In this document: in pieces, positions 9,249 to 20,713 of the stretch | How the letters are laid out: every line of letters begins with the position of its first letter | Position numbering within the stretch: position 1 is the stretch's first letter | Origin: Mycoemilia scoparia | Taxonomy: Eukaryota > Kickxellomycota > Kickxellomycetes > Kickxellales > Kickxellaceae | Reading direction: 5' to 3' | Length of the DNA: 25,898 bases | NCBI GenBank assembly: GCA_027575805.1 | Contig: JANBPU010000227.1 | Span: forward strand, 1-25,898 | Made by a program: the position numbers and the translations under genes | Notes under the pieces: generated by a model | The model's input: only the letters and a program-made list of their open reading frames with translations | Told to the model about the DNA's origin: nothing | Database searches by the model: none

Positions 9249-10935
9249 TCAATAAGCAAAAACCATATTAGGAAACACTTGTCTCAAAGATTCCAAAAGC
9301 TCCTCCCTATCCAAACCAATAAAAAATGCCGAATGCGCGTAAACCCGAAGAACGGGAAATAGTTTGATAAGATACTTGAACCGGTCAACATTGGGCTCCA
9401 TCAAACCAGAGGTAAATTTGAAATAGACCATCTTCCCAAAAGCTTTATGATTCGAACCATAGTAATTCCTAATGCGGCCTGCCTGCACTTCTATATCATC
9501 AAGACTCGACATTTTCATTGACAGATATTCCAGGTTTATGAATTGGGCAATAGACAAAAATGCATCTGGAGTAAAGCCACCAGAAAGTGGATTGAGCTCG
9601 AGTATTTTGGGGTTATTTGCACAACTAAATGACAACGGGGCTTGTAATCTGAATATATCTTCTTCTGTGGCGTTATCAAGCCACTCAAGATCTCTTGATT
9701 CTGAAGCATAATCTTGTGGTTCAGAATATAGTATTGTGTCATAGTTGATGATTATCCTATCATCTAGACTTAATCCCCACATCCCAATATTTATCTTGGT
9801 CAGCTTAGGAAACAAGCCTGCAATCAGTCTGAATGCCTTAATTGTACCTGATTGGTCTTGACTGCGTTTGAACTTTTCTATTTCAAATTGTTCAAGATTT
9901 GGAAAACTACGAGACAGATTGACCAGGAATTCTGGCGATGTGATAAATATCTCAAGCTTAGTGACTGTTTGGTGTACCACCGATTCAAAGAAATATGAAT
10001 AATGGATTCGTTCAAGTTCTATACCACCAGGTATGGTTGGATCGGGAACGTCGCTATAAAACTCTGTTAGTTGTAATTTGCTCAAACTTGGAAGCAGCTT
10101 AGTGTTGAACACCAATTTGTCTTTGATAATTTTGTTTAACTGATCTTTTGGGGTAAAAAATCTGCCAATTGAAATGAAGGTCAAGTTGTAAAATGCTTTT
10201 TTACAGATTTTATCTTCAACCAAAGACGGGGCATGCGATTTCTTGCCGACCATCTTGTCTTGGTCATCATTGCTACCTTTAACAAATATATCGGAAATTG
10301 TTTCTAGGGCGCAGCAATGGATTATTAAAGTATCAAGGCTCGTAAGTTTTTCTAACAAAAACGAAAGTGAAGGTAGGTGGATTATAGCTCCAAGCTCAAG
10401 CGAAGTTAATCTTTTGTGAAGAGGATTTAATATATCAGTTAGCATCGGGGATTCCAAAGCCGGGAACTCGGTGTTATGGACATATTCATCAATGCAGAGG
10501 TCGGTGATGGTTGGGTTGAGTTTGGTAAATCCACTCAACTTCCTGATGAACTCGGGCAAATGCTCTACACGGAGTTTGTTTAGCTTGGGGCATTTTAAAC
10601 AGAAAAGTTTTCCACTGGGCATGGGTTTATCTCTTCGTATCCACAAATAAGAAGTATGCTTGTGTCCAATTCCTATATAGGGATGGGAATACGAATGTGC
10701 AGCTGAACCACTTGGTCTTGGACTGAATATGCGGCTGTCAAGCTTATTACGAGAACTTACTTTGGTAGTCTTCCTGATCATAGTCACGCTTCCAGGTCCG
10801 GTATTTGAGCTCAAGTGCAATCTGATACCATTCATTGGAGGCTAGTTTTAATTGATTATTTTCAGGGTAGTAGTGGTTTTGGGAGAGATATTCATATATT
10901 TTGCATTTTATATGATATGGCAATTCCGTATTCAT
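9249..10935 (-). CDS. F-box/LRR-like protein, two exons, 532 aa
   Basis: Exon 1 is 10761-10935 and exon 2 is 9249-10672. The 88-nt intron (GTAAGT to TATATAG) is required, because the first frame stops at 10747 and the phases (1 base, then 2 bases) fit. Residues 4-45 read as an F-box: LPYHIKCKIYEYLSQ, then LKLASNEWYQIALE. The remainder is built of irregular leucine-rich units such as SLSFLLEKLTSLDTLII, FPNLEQFEIEKF, FPKLTKINIG and FINLEYLSMKM. The fold is that of substrate receptors of SCF ubiquitin ligases: the F-box binds Skp1 and the repeats bind a target. No target is evident. The gene sits alone in the core of the inverted-repeat composite. A related, broken copy lies at 23.2-24.8 kb. TTTTATA at 11032-11038 is a likely TATA box. 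Confidence 0.75.
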
Positions 10936-11158
10936 GATTCGTATGTTTGTTTAGGTGTAGGTTGAAACGCAAAGGTTCGTTATTTTGTAGTACAATCATG
11001 CATGTTAAATGATCTCAATACATACCCCGTTTTTTATAGTATGGGTATTTCACAAACTTTATTCACAAGTAGAAAGCCAAATACCATGCAGTTTACAAAT
11101 ATTTACATGACCAAGTGTCACTGCTGATTAGGTATGAAATAGTACGAAATGGGTCCTC
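10936..11158 (-). promoter_or_regulatory. promoter region of the F-box-like gene
   Basis: Unique core sequence between the F-box-like start codon and the inner end of the right arm. A minus-strand TATAAAA at 11032-11038 lies about 100 nt upstream of the ATG. Confidence 0.5.
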
Positions 11159-11608
11159 ATATTCTGGCTCAATCACCGGTGATTTGCTATAAAATTCAAA
11201 AGAACCCAATTTGCATATGGCCTTGTTAAAAATAGGACCAAATGGAAATACAATTTATATTTGAATCATTATCCATGCTTTGTTGACAATCCTATTTAAA
11301 AATGTAATGAGTGTAGTACGTTAACTAGTAAAATATTCCATTTGCGTTATTAAATACGTTTTAACAATTTATTTCAAATGAATAAATTTAGGCTGTGACG
11401 CCATGGTCACGCAATCTGACCATCGTGTAAGATTAAAACAACTTAATGGGGCAATATGAAAAATGAAAACTGGAAACCCGAAATCGCTTTGCACTCTGTG
11501 CACTTTCAGCGCATGGTTCCGGAGCCTGGTTATTTTTCATACTCCATATTGTTTAAGTTTGGGTTTGGTTATTTACAACCAAAATGATCCTGGTCTCAGC
11601 ATGAGACC

Positions 11609-11917
11609 TTATTTAGATTTGATATTTTTGCCAAAATGGCCTTTGTCTTTCTGGGTTCGGCCTCTTGGTGATATGGTGGGCCTTCTTATATATTTCTCGA
11701 ATATCCCGGGATGTGGGCTTTCTCTCACAGGAGGCCGAGGATCATGCCTCTTGAAGCCATGCCAGGAGGATGGCTTTTTGGGCTTCTTTTTATTTCCACC
11801 AACTTTACTTTTTGGTGGGTTCTTGTGTTGGTGGGGGTCGCTGTTTTTAATTGATTTTGCCAGGCGTTTAAGCCAAGAGGTGACCTTCGAAGATGTTTGT
11901 GTGTTTGTGTTTTTCAT
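11609..11917 (-). CDS. small basic repeat-borne protein, right-arm copy (102 aa)
   Basis: An intact 102-codon frame with the same start and stop positions as the copy at 7963. Hand comparison shows changes at residues 2, 12, 16, 28, 30, 50, 75, 91 and 92, including a charge reversal at 75 (Asp to Lys). The basic segment GGNKKKPKKP and the SWHGFKRHDPRPP block are unchanged. TATA at 11997-12003 is conserved. This gene points inward, toward the F-box-like gene, as the left-arm copy does. A longer antisense frame (11463-11936) overlaps it. I treat that frame as a shadow, because the 102-codon frame is the one kept at equal length in all copies. Confidence 0.55.
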   Translation of the reverse strand: MKNTNTQTSSKVTSWLKRLAKSIKNSDPHQHKNPPKSKVGGNKKKPKKPSSWHGFKRHDPRPPVRESPHPGIFEKYIRRPTISPRGRTQKDKGHFGKNIKSK

Positions 11918-12952
11918 TGTGTTGGATGGATGTTGAGATTAATTGTATGATAAATAATGAAATGATGAGGATAAATGCTCTGACAATAGCAGGCCATTTT
12001 ATACATTTTCAGAGTTTCCTACAGCAGCTGAGGTAGTTGAATTTTTGGGCTACACTTGAAGCTGCTCCAACTACGCTGCTTTGTTCTTACGCTCACTGCG
12101 GGCATGTGAGCATGTGCTGAGATTCCTCATGTGTTCACAAGCAGAGTATCTTGATTTTGAAAATGCCTCTTTGTGGATTTCGCAGCTGATTCTTATTTGA
12201 GAAAACACACACACACATTTGAGAGGTTGCGCAGGTGGCTTTGCTTTGGCTGAGCATCCACCTGAGGATTCACAAGTGATATAAAAAATTATCATTGTGA
12301 ATCGCACTCTTTGGGCAGCAATAAATCCAAGTGATCAGCATTATTTTGGCTGTGATGGAAAATGCAGTGAAAGTATCGAACTGTATCCATTTCATCGCCT
12401 GTGCTTGGTGGAGTTTTACATCCAAGTGGAGCTGCTCAGATGATCAGCTAAGGAGCAGGTGCTTCAATCAAGCAAGCATCATATGTAACCAAACAATTCT
12501 CAATTGATATCAAGTTTATCCATGATTTACCACAACAGATCTCAGCAAATGAACCCTCCTAGAAAATCAAGCTGAATTGTGTGTGGATCACTTAATAATC
12601 AAAATGGCATTTGCTATGTTTAAGCAACAATAATTTACTATTGAGTAAAGTTTATACTGCCATCCATCCAAAAAGCATTCTATTATATAATAATATTGGT
12701 GCCTAAATAACCTATTCTCAGTGGTATGTGTTTTCCTTTGTCTGGGATTTGGAAAGCTTCATTTTGGCCTGATGCCACATCTGACTTTATTTTATATTTA
12801 TAAACTATTTGAAACCCTGTCATTGCATACCCAAATCCCCTAGAGAGTCACATATCATGGCTTTCGAAACTATGAAAAAGGGCGAAATGAACAACAGAAT
12901 ATAGATAAATTGATATAAAAAACAAAGTTATTGGGCGGCAATCCGACTAGTA

Positions 12953-12971
12953 GTTTGACCGTCGGCCAAAC
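12953..12971. repeat. palindrome in right arm
   Basis: GTTTGACC-GTC-GGCCAAAC, an 8-bp stem with one mismatch, is preceded by AATCCGACTAGTA. It is the inverted partner of the palindrome at 6911-6929. Confidence 0.7.
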
Positions 12972-13226
12972 CCCATATGACATGATCCAAATTGTTTGGG
13001 ATTACTAATAAAATAAATGGCTTCAAGGACTAATCTGATCGTTTTCCTGGCATACTTTAACCCTTTCCTGGAGGTTGATCATCCTGTTGTCCAAATCGAT
13101 ATAATTTAATTGTTATACCTTTCGATTCTCCCAATAAAACTATAAATAATATTATTATAATAGTAGTAATAGTAGTAGTATTAAGAAAAAATATTTATTT
13201 ACCAATTTATTTAAACAACTTGTAAT

Positions 13227-13347
13227 ATATGGGTGATAATTTTTGAAGGGTGAAAGTTTACTAGCAGAAGTGGACATCAATTTGGCTATGATTGCACTTA
13301 TAATCACTAAACACCAAAAGATACTCTTCAAAAATTATCTCCAATAT
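13227..13347. mobile_element. short inverted-repeat element, family 1, copy A
   Basis: 121 bp. The left terminus is ATATGGGTGATAATTTTTGA, and the reverse complement of the right terminus is ATATTGGAGATAATTTTTGA. The interior GTGAAAGTTTACTAG and CATCAATTTGGCT recur, in the opposite orientation, in the 121-bp copy at 22780-22900. It has no coding capacity, so it is MITE-like. It abuts the outer edge of the right composite arm and the following family-2 element. Confidence 0.75.
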
Positions 13348-13480
13348 GGCAAGATTTCACAAGGTCATAGGAAAAAAGGACCCTCAAGAGTTGCACACGA
13401 AATGGTCTGAGATTAGGTCAAAATCCAAATGCCCATTCATATTTGCTATGCACATCTCAAGTGACTTTTGTCTGTAGATC
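13344..13480. mobile_element. short element, family 2, copy A
   Basis: It starts at ATATGGCAAGATTTCAC, sharing ATAT with the end of the previous element. It aligns with 24402-24538 through TTCACAAGGTCATAGG, GGACCCT, GTTGCA and CTCAAGTGA. Its right end (CAAGTGACTTTTGTC) is a weak inverted match to its left end. It is non-coding. The right boundary is approximate. Confidence 0.6.
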
Positions 13481-14481
13481 AACAATAGGCCAAGAAACTT
13501 ATAACCAAATTAATTTTCCTTATTGCCATAGCATTGTAGAATTGGAAACAAGGAAATTCCGCCTGTGTGTGTGTATATATATATTAAAGATCCATTGTTA
13601 TGCTGTAAAGTCCTCCAATGTAACAAAAAGACATTTGACAAATAGAAATGACAACTCAAAACACAACAGGTAAAAACCTGAATATAATCAGAGAAGAGTG
13701 AAAAGACATGTGAAAAGTTACTAGAGATTGTGTTAAAGCTGTTATTTTGTTTAGCAGCAAAAAAGATTTGAATGGTGCTATTTGGATTCAGAAATCATGA
13801 GAGAAAGAGAGAGTCACAGGCAGATACATGGGGCAAGTCTTTGGGTATTTATATGCTATTTAGCGGTAAACAGAGAGCAAAAGAATCCAAGTCTGATGCT
13901 AAGAGAAGCGATCAAGAAAGAGATTTCTTGTCTGTGGGTGGGACTGTAATAAACCTTGTTTGACTGTGCGTATGTATGCGCCTAAACCCACATGCATAGT
14001 AGTAAATTAGTGTGTCTAAGGTAATTTTTGGCCTGTATTGTTAAAGAGGCGCATATAAGTAATGATGATTATAATCTCAAGAAAGAAGCTTGTATGTGTG
14101 TGGAGTGATTATTGTGGTGGTAGTGGGGCAAAGCGGAGTGTGGTAAACAGGATTGCCAAATATCTTGGAGAAAACATGAGCTGAGATGGTGTTGTAGACA
14201 GTGGAACTTGTTCGATTTGTAGTATTGGAAAGCTAGTTCTGTAAAATGGTTGCTGAATAATTACCCTACTGTGAAACTGCCAGTTCATGTGGGCGATATG
14301 TAAACAATAGCCAGTGAGACGCTCCAGTGTGCTTTTACACTAGCCATTTGTTGACACTTTAAATGTGCATAGTAGCAACTGGAATCAGTGTGTGTGTGTG
14401 CAACTGTAAAGATGTCAGACCAGGACCCCTTATTTGAACAGAAATGGTGTTGGGATGACAAACTGGCTCTCTAACTCTGTG

Positions 14482-14501
14482 GGTGTGTGTGTGTGTGTGT
14501 T
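14482..14501. repeat. GT microsatellite
   Basis: An uninterrupted GT dinucleotide run in the CDC42 upstream region, with shorter TG runs nearby at 14388-14400. Confidence 0.9.
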
Positions 14502-15397
14502 TCTGTCTGTGGAAGCGAGTAAAGCCCAAATGGCTAGATGAGGGGATAAGAGAGGCTTTTTCAAGGAAAAATAGATAAATATACACGAAATAGAAGGGCA
14601 AATAACGAACAGGAGGACCCAATTGCAGCAGACAGATGTCTTGTGTTGGGGCGAGGAGATAGAGGGATTTTGGAATAGAAAAAGGCTAAAAATGAGCCTG
14701 TCGGTGTCTCAGCGGGCTCGCCGACAGTGTGTCTGAGGGTGCGAGAAGAACAAAATTGGATAGTTGTTTTTACTTGACTGATCGAAGTCCCCTCCACCAG
14801 ACAACCAACAAAACGAAGAGCACTTTTTCCTCAGGTCGTTGCCATACACGTTTGCAGCAGCACACCCAAACAGGCAAAATCTCTGGTCCCACCGCGCCCA
14901 ACATGTTGTGGCCGCTATTATTATTATTCTGTTGTTGTCTATCAATGATGCTCTTCGCTCACTCGCTCACTCACACGTACACAGAAAAACCTATACTGGG
15001 CTCTCCACTTTTGTCCTAACATTTGCTGCAGGCTCTCCCAGAAGAAAAAACACAGCCCAGAGCATGGCAGAGCTGCTTGCTGTTGTTGTTGCTTTTGGGG
15101 GAGGGAGGGACAGGTTTTGGAGATATTCAGCAGTTGCTCAGCTTTCCTATATTTATCTCCTTTTCGTCTTTTGTCTATTTTTATTAATCTATCAAATCCT
15201 TGTTTACTACTATTTGCTTCTCTTTTCCTTCTTTACTTGAACGCATAGCCCTCAGTTCAGGCACACATATACATACAAAGTACGTTGTATATTTTTTACA
15301 TACTCCTCCGTTTCCCTGTAAAGCAATCCTCAAGAATATTTCTTTTCCTTTCATCCGCTTCACTTGTTTTCTCCACCTTCCTCATATTCAGCTTTGC

Positions 15398-15418
15398 TAC
15401 CACCACCACCACCACCAC
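15398..15418. repeat. ACC triplet microsatellite
   Basis: Seven tandem ACC/CAC triplets lie in the pyrimidine-rich leader region upstream of CDC42. Confidence 0.9.
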
Positions 15419-16264
15419 AGCGCTTGCTTCTATCACTAGACTGTCAAGGGCCTCAACTTCAGCCAGTGCAGTGCTTTATCTTTTGTATTGTTTATTTATT
15501 ATATTGGGTATTTCATTCTTTGAACTTTATTGTTATCTCACCTAAAGAATCTCCATCCGCTTTCTGTGGAATTGTAATCACAAGGTATTTTTCAATTTGG
15601 CCATCCAACTACCCGCACATTATCGGTTGTGCAAATTTTGACTACCAATTATCACCTCCTCAGAATTGCACTCATCTATATACAATCCCAATTCAAACCA
15701 AATGTTTATTTACTCCCACGCGCCCTTGTCTTCTTATTTTCTATTGGCAAAGCTCTTCTGCTACTGCTGCAGTTGGCCCTTCCCCTGTATATGGGTGCAC
15801 TACTATTATGACAGATATGTCATAAACACACGACCTTGGTCGTCGTAGTTGGTGGCATTAATAGTTGTTTTTGTGCCCTGTATATCTATTTTTCTTATTC
15901 TTTCAAAGCCAACACAAATCTATTTTCAAACACCGAGTCATTCAAACCTCTTTTCTATTCACCCCTAATAACGTGTCACACACGTTAAAGTCCCAAACAA
16001 ATCGCACATATAATTAATAACTAGCCGACTAACCGACTTTTTCTTTTGTACTTACATTCCGAACACTCACCTACACTTCTGTATAGGTTCTTTGTATATT
16101 TAACACACAAAACGCGCTCCACACAGACACATATATCCGAATATATACGCCATATATTTTCGTACATAAATATACAGTCGCTCTTGTTTTGTAAAGAAAG
16201 AAAAACAAGAAGTTTTCGTACCACAGCCTCATCCTTTAATTAATACTAGTATTATCTTTCGAGT

Positions 16265-17148
<884 letters not shown>

Positions 17149-18762
17149 GACTACTTTTATATTTCCATGTGTCGCGTTGTAGCTGTTGACGTCTCTCTAT
17201 GACAACTGCAGCAATCCATTCTCATACCTCTACCTATCTTATATTCTTCACCACGCCTCCTCAGATAGCTAACCACTCAGTCAGCCTTTATCGCATAATA
17301 AAGTGACCTCCACTTGAGATCAGCCATAATCACTGCCGCCACCCCACCACTACTAGTATAGCAACTAAACCTATTACTATCACCCTGCTACAAGTCATAC
17401 ATCTTTTTCCTCACAATTAGTACTCTCTATTATACTTCCACCACAACAACTCAAGCCCTGTCTCTGACCTTCTCTTCCTCCAATCTCTCTCTCCTTTCAC
17501 GGCCAATATACTTCAATTATATTTTACTATATTATAAGCAATAGCTAATTGCACAATAACAAAATTTCTCCTCTGCTACAACAACAACAACGACAGCAAC
17601 AACGACTACGACGATGATTTCATTCGGTCTTGGTTAAGAATTCATTGTTTGTGTCTTTAATACGTAAGAAAAACCCAATATTATTACAATTCCATAAATC
17701 TATACTCTATATCCAAACAAACAAATGAAAGCACTTGAGATCACAATGTGCATCTATGTGGTTTGGCTGTTGGTGTATATCATCAGAATATAGCAGCTTG
17801 TTGTATATTTACAGCTACTTGGGTTGAGACTGAGAGGATTCAAAGAGACAAGGAAAAGGGGATTCGAGATAATACGAAAAAGATGGAGGAGAGAAAGAGA
17901 GATGAAAATATACCACAACACACACACACATAAACAACCACAATCTGTCATTTGCTTCTGTCAAGGATAATCATTCTTCTTACTATTACAAACTACAATC
18001 TTGGATATATATATATATATATACACCTTTTTTGACCCAATAATGTTTTCTTTTGTTGCTTGGTGTTGTAATTTGTTACTCCGTATATACCTTTCATTAA
18101 ACTCGTAAAATTATAAATATTTGTTATTTTCATATATGTGTGTGTGTGTTTATGTATTAATCGCAGATGCTTATAATTCCAGGGAAATAGTTTTGTAGGT
18201 TTGTTACATAATGAAGTTCTTGCAGAGGCAACTTCTCGAAACTATATATTGTGGACATTGGATTTCCAAATTCATTTTTAAAAGGTTTCTATGGCCATGT
18301 CAATAGTAACAGTTATAGCAATATTATTATTAATATTAATATTAACAGTCGATATTATCAAATTTCATGATTAGATTACAGCCCAGCCCAAGATTATGAT
18401 TAAACGCTGAGAAGGGAGTGCTACAAAAAATGTAGTTTGTGGTTTGTGTGTGAGGAACGCGGAGATTTTCTTATTCCAGTTGATAATAAACTAGCAATGG
18501 CACTGCTATCAGTTGCAGCTGTACAATATGGGAGTGTATGTGTGTGCTGGCTAGCCAGGGTCCAAGTTATTGTGTATGTGAGAGAGAGTGTGTGTGTGTG
18601 ACTGGTGGTTGAGCGGCAAAAATAGTTTGGAAAAAAGATCCACACAGCCAAACTACAACAGTCTCTATCGAAATCAACAAACTACCATATATCATAGACA
18701 ATTTTTTTTGTTGCTGTGTATGTGGTGATATATAGCCAAGCTCTAAATGACTTTGTGGCAAA

Positions 18763-18784
18763 GTGACTGACTGACTGACTGACT
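18763..18784. repeat. GACT tetranucleotide microsatellite
   Basis: Five tandem TGAC units in non-coding DNA upstream of PDA1. Confidence 0.9.
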
Positions 18785-19452
18785 AGCCAAGATAAAAATT
18801 GTAAAGGGATGTCCACAAAAGCCAAAGTGCTTAGTTTTGATGATGCAAGATGACAGCTGTGTTCCTTTCCCATCTCTGCTAGGGCTTCGGCTTTTTTACC
18901 TGCGTGTGTATGCGTGTGGGGACAGGGCGATTAAGTTGGCCAACAGAAAGAATAGTGTGACTGATTCTGTGTGCTGTGCGTGATAGATGAGGTGGTTTCT
19001 GTGTAGACTATGGCCATGCAAACTAGGGAGAAATGCTAACTGGCTGCTGATATATGCGCTTTTCTGTAGGGAGAAGGGTTATAGTAATGATCCTGTTGGC
19101 TGTTGCTCACCTATTCGCGCTATAGCCACCACTGACGAAGCCTGCTGTTGGCCTATCCTGATTTAGCCCATTCCTTTTCCTGTCTCCTTTTTCCTTACCT
19201 ACCTCTCTTCTCTTTTTACTACATATTTTTTCATTTATTTATACACTTGGTTCTTTTTGTGGTTTAAAACTATTCATAAAGGTTTGTATTACACAGCACT
19301 AGCATTACATTTGCCTTGATGGTGTGTACTTGGTCTTTGCAAATGGCAATTTTATATGTCGCGGTGATTTTGAATTCAAATCGATCCAGAAGAGAAAAAA
19401 ATCCGCCTACGACCATCCACGTATTATTGATCATCAATACATTTACAGATAG

Positions 19453-19502
19453 ATACTAACCTGCACCCAACACCTCTTTGTATGATTCAATTTAAAATGT
19501 AG
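19453..19502 (+). promoter_or_regulatory. probable 3' end of a 5'-UTR intron of PDA1
   Basis: A perfect TACTAAC branch site at 19453-19459 is followed by a C/T-rich tract and AATGTAG at 19496-19502, two bases before the PDA1 start codon. If TAG is the acceptor, the upstream ATGs at 19482 and 19497 are removed by splicing. If it is not, they form a six-codon upstream frame ending just before the main start. I cannot identify the donor. Confidence 0.5.
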
Positions 19503-19504
19503 AA

Positions 19505-20713
19505 ATGTTCCGCCCAGTGTCTTCATTGGCCTCGACCTTGGCTCGTACCTCAAAAACTACCGCACTTTTCGGCTCCAAATCTGCCATCCGTGGATTCGCC
19601 AGTGCTTCTCTCCCATTGAGAAATGCTGGCAGTGTCTCCTTCACCCTTCCCGAGGACACTTTTGAAGGCTACAACATTGATACTCCATCCCGTGAGGTCA
19701 CACTTACCAATGAAGAGGCTATCAACATGTACACTGAGCTCCAGAGAGTTCGTCGTTTGGAGATGGCTGCCGATGCTTCTTACAAGAGCAAGTTGATCCG
19801 TGGTTTCTGCCACTTGTGTATCGGCCAGGAGGCTGTTCCCGTTGGTATCGAGTTTGCTATTTCCAAGGAAGACGCCGTTATCACTTCTTACCGTTGCCAC
19901 GGTTTCACCTACACTCGCGGTGGAACTCCTCACGAGATCTTGGCCGAGTTGATGGGTCGCCACACTGGTATTTCCAAGGGTAAGGGTGGATCTATGCACA
20001 TGTTTACCCCCAACTTCTTTGGTGGTAACGGTATTGTCGGTGCCCAGGTTCCTCTTGGTGCCGGTATCGCTTTCAGCCAAAAGTACTTGGGCAAGAACGC
20101 CTGTACCATCAACCTCTATGGCGATGGTGCTGCTAACCAGGGTCAGGTCTTTGAGACCTACAACATGGCCAAGCTCTGGAACCTTCCAGTAATCTTTGTT
20201 TGCGAAAACAACAAGTACGGTATGGGTACCGCTGCTTCTCGCGCCGCCGCCAACTCCGAATACCACACCCGCTGTGAATACATCCCTGGTATCAAGGCCA
20301 ACGGTATGGACATCCTTGCTGTCCGCCGCGCTATTGAATACGCTCGTGAGCACTGCCTCTTCGGAAAGGGCCCAATCATCCTTGAGTTGTCTACCTACCG
20401 CTATGGTGGTCACTCCATGTCCGATCCCGGTACCACCTACCGTACCCGTGAAGAAGTCCAGCACATGCGTTCCACCCGCGATCCTATCAGCAGCTTCAAG
20501 ATGAGACTTATCGAAAGCGGCGTTGCCACCGAAGAACAGATCAAGAGCATCGACAAGGATGCCAAGAAGATGGTCGACCAGGCTCTTGCCCAGGCCAAGC
20601 AAGATCCAGAACCCCCAATTTCTGATCTCTTCAACCATGTCTATGCTCCAGGTACCGAGGTTCCATCCTTGCGTGGACGTGTCCCCGAGGAGACCCACTA
20701 CTTCAACCAATAG
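19505..20713 (+). CDS. PDA1: pyruvate dehydrogenase E1 alpha subunit, mitochondrial
   Basis: 402 codons with an uninterrupted coding region, the usual length for fungal Pda1. Residues 1-35 form a mitochondrial transit peptide rich in Arg, Ser and Ala with no acids. The catalytic core follows: GFCHLCIGQEAV, TSYRCHGFTYTRGG, and the thiamine diphosphate motif from GDGAANQGQ (206-214) to ENN (234-236). The regulatory loop YRYGGHSMSDPGTTYRTREE (299-318) includes Ser304, equivalent to the serine that PDH kinase phosphorylates in animals and yeast. With the beta subunit it decarboxylates pyruvate and reductively acetylates E2 lipoyl groups in the matrix. Codon use is strongly biased to C-ending codons and the GC content is higher than in the neighbours, as expected for an abundant enzyme. 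That bias also creates a long false frame on the opposite strand. Confidence 0.97.
   Translation: MFRPVSSLASTLARTSKTTALFGSKSAIRGFASASLPLRNAGSVSFTLPEDTFEGYNIDTPSREVTLTNEEAINMYTELQRVRRLEMAADASYKSKLIRGFCHLCIGQEAVPVGIEFAISKEDAVITSYRCHGFTYTRGGTPHEILAELMGRHTGISKGKGGSMHMFTPNFFGGNGIVGAQVPLGAGIAFSQKYLGKNACTINLYGDGAANQGQVFETYNMAKLWNLPVIFVCENNKYGMGTAASRAAANSEYHTRCEYIPGIKANGMDILAVRRAIEYAREHCLFGKGPIILELSTYRYGGHSMSDPGTTYRTREEVQHMRSTRDPISSFKMRLIESGVATEEQIKSIDKDAKKMVDQALAQAKQDPEPPISDLFNHVYAPGTEVPSLRGRVPEETHYFNQ

Larger units (their letters stand above)
11159..13220 (-). repeat. right arm of the long inverted-repeat composite
   Basis: This ~2.06-kb block is the inverted partner of 6690-8722, mirrored landmark by landmark. 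The inner end begins at TCTGGCTCAATCACCGGTGA (11163), matching TCACTGGTGATTGGGTCA on the left. The outer end fades in an AGTAGTAATAGTAG run at about 13165-13185, with weaker similarity to about 13220. Small indels separate the arms, for example one TG unit in a TG run near 12210. Confidence 0.85.
13481..16264. other. long non-coding 5' region of CDC42
   Basis: About 2.8 kb with no supported gene. Only scattered short frames of biased composition occur. It contains GT/CA runs (13566-13576, 14388-14400, 14482-14501) and an ACC run (15398-15418). From about 14750 to 16250 the plus strand is noticeably pyrimidine-rich, which is typical of fungal promoter/leader DNA upstream of strongly expressed genes. 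It probably includes the CDC42 promoter and 5' UTR. Confidence 0.5.
17149..19502. other. non-coding region between CDC42 and PDA1
   Basis: About 2.35 kb with no supported gene. It holds the CDC42 3' UTR, an ACA/CGA triplet tract (17578-17612), TA runs (18004-18024), an ATT/AAT tract (about 18325-18345), TG runs (18584-18600) and a GACT tetranucleotide tract (18763-18784). Pyrimidine-rich blocks at about 19165-19225 suggest the PDA1 promoter or leader. The last ~50 bases look like the 3' end of a 5'-UTR intron. Confidence 0.5.

Noticed and set aside
11463..11936. 157-codon frame antisense to the right-arm 102-aa gene
   Set aside because: In the left-arm and solo copies the matching frame is only 76 codons and is broken, whereas the 102-codon frame keeps the same length in all three.
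14359..15825. several overlapping 60-150-codon frames on both strands upstream of CDC42
   Set aside because: They arise from pyrimidine-rich and microsatellite DNA, have repetitive composition and no consistent start, promoter or family match.
19550..20710. 386-codon open frame antisense to PDA1
   Set aside because: It mirrors the PDA1 codon bias (few complementary stops in C/G-ending codons). The translated product has no family features, while PDA1 is certain.
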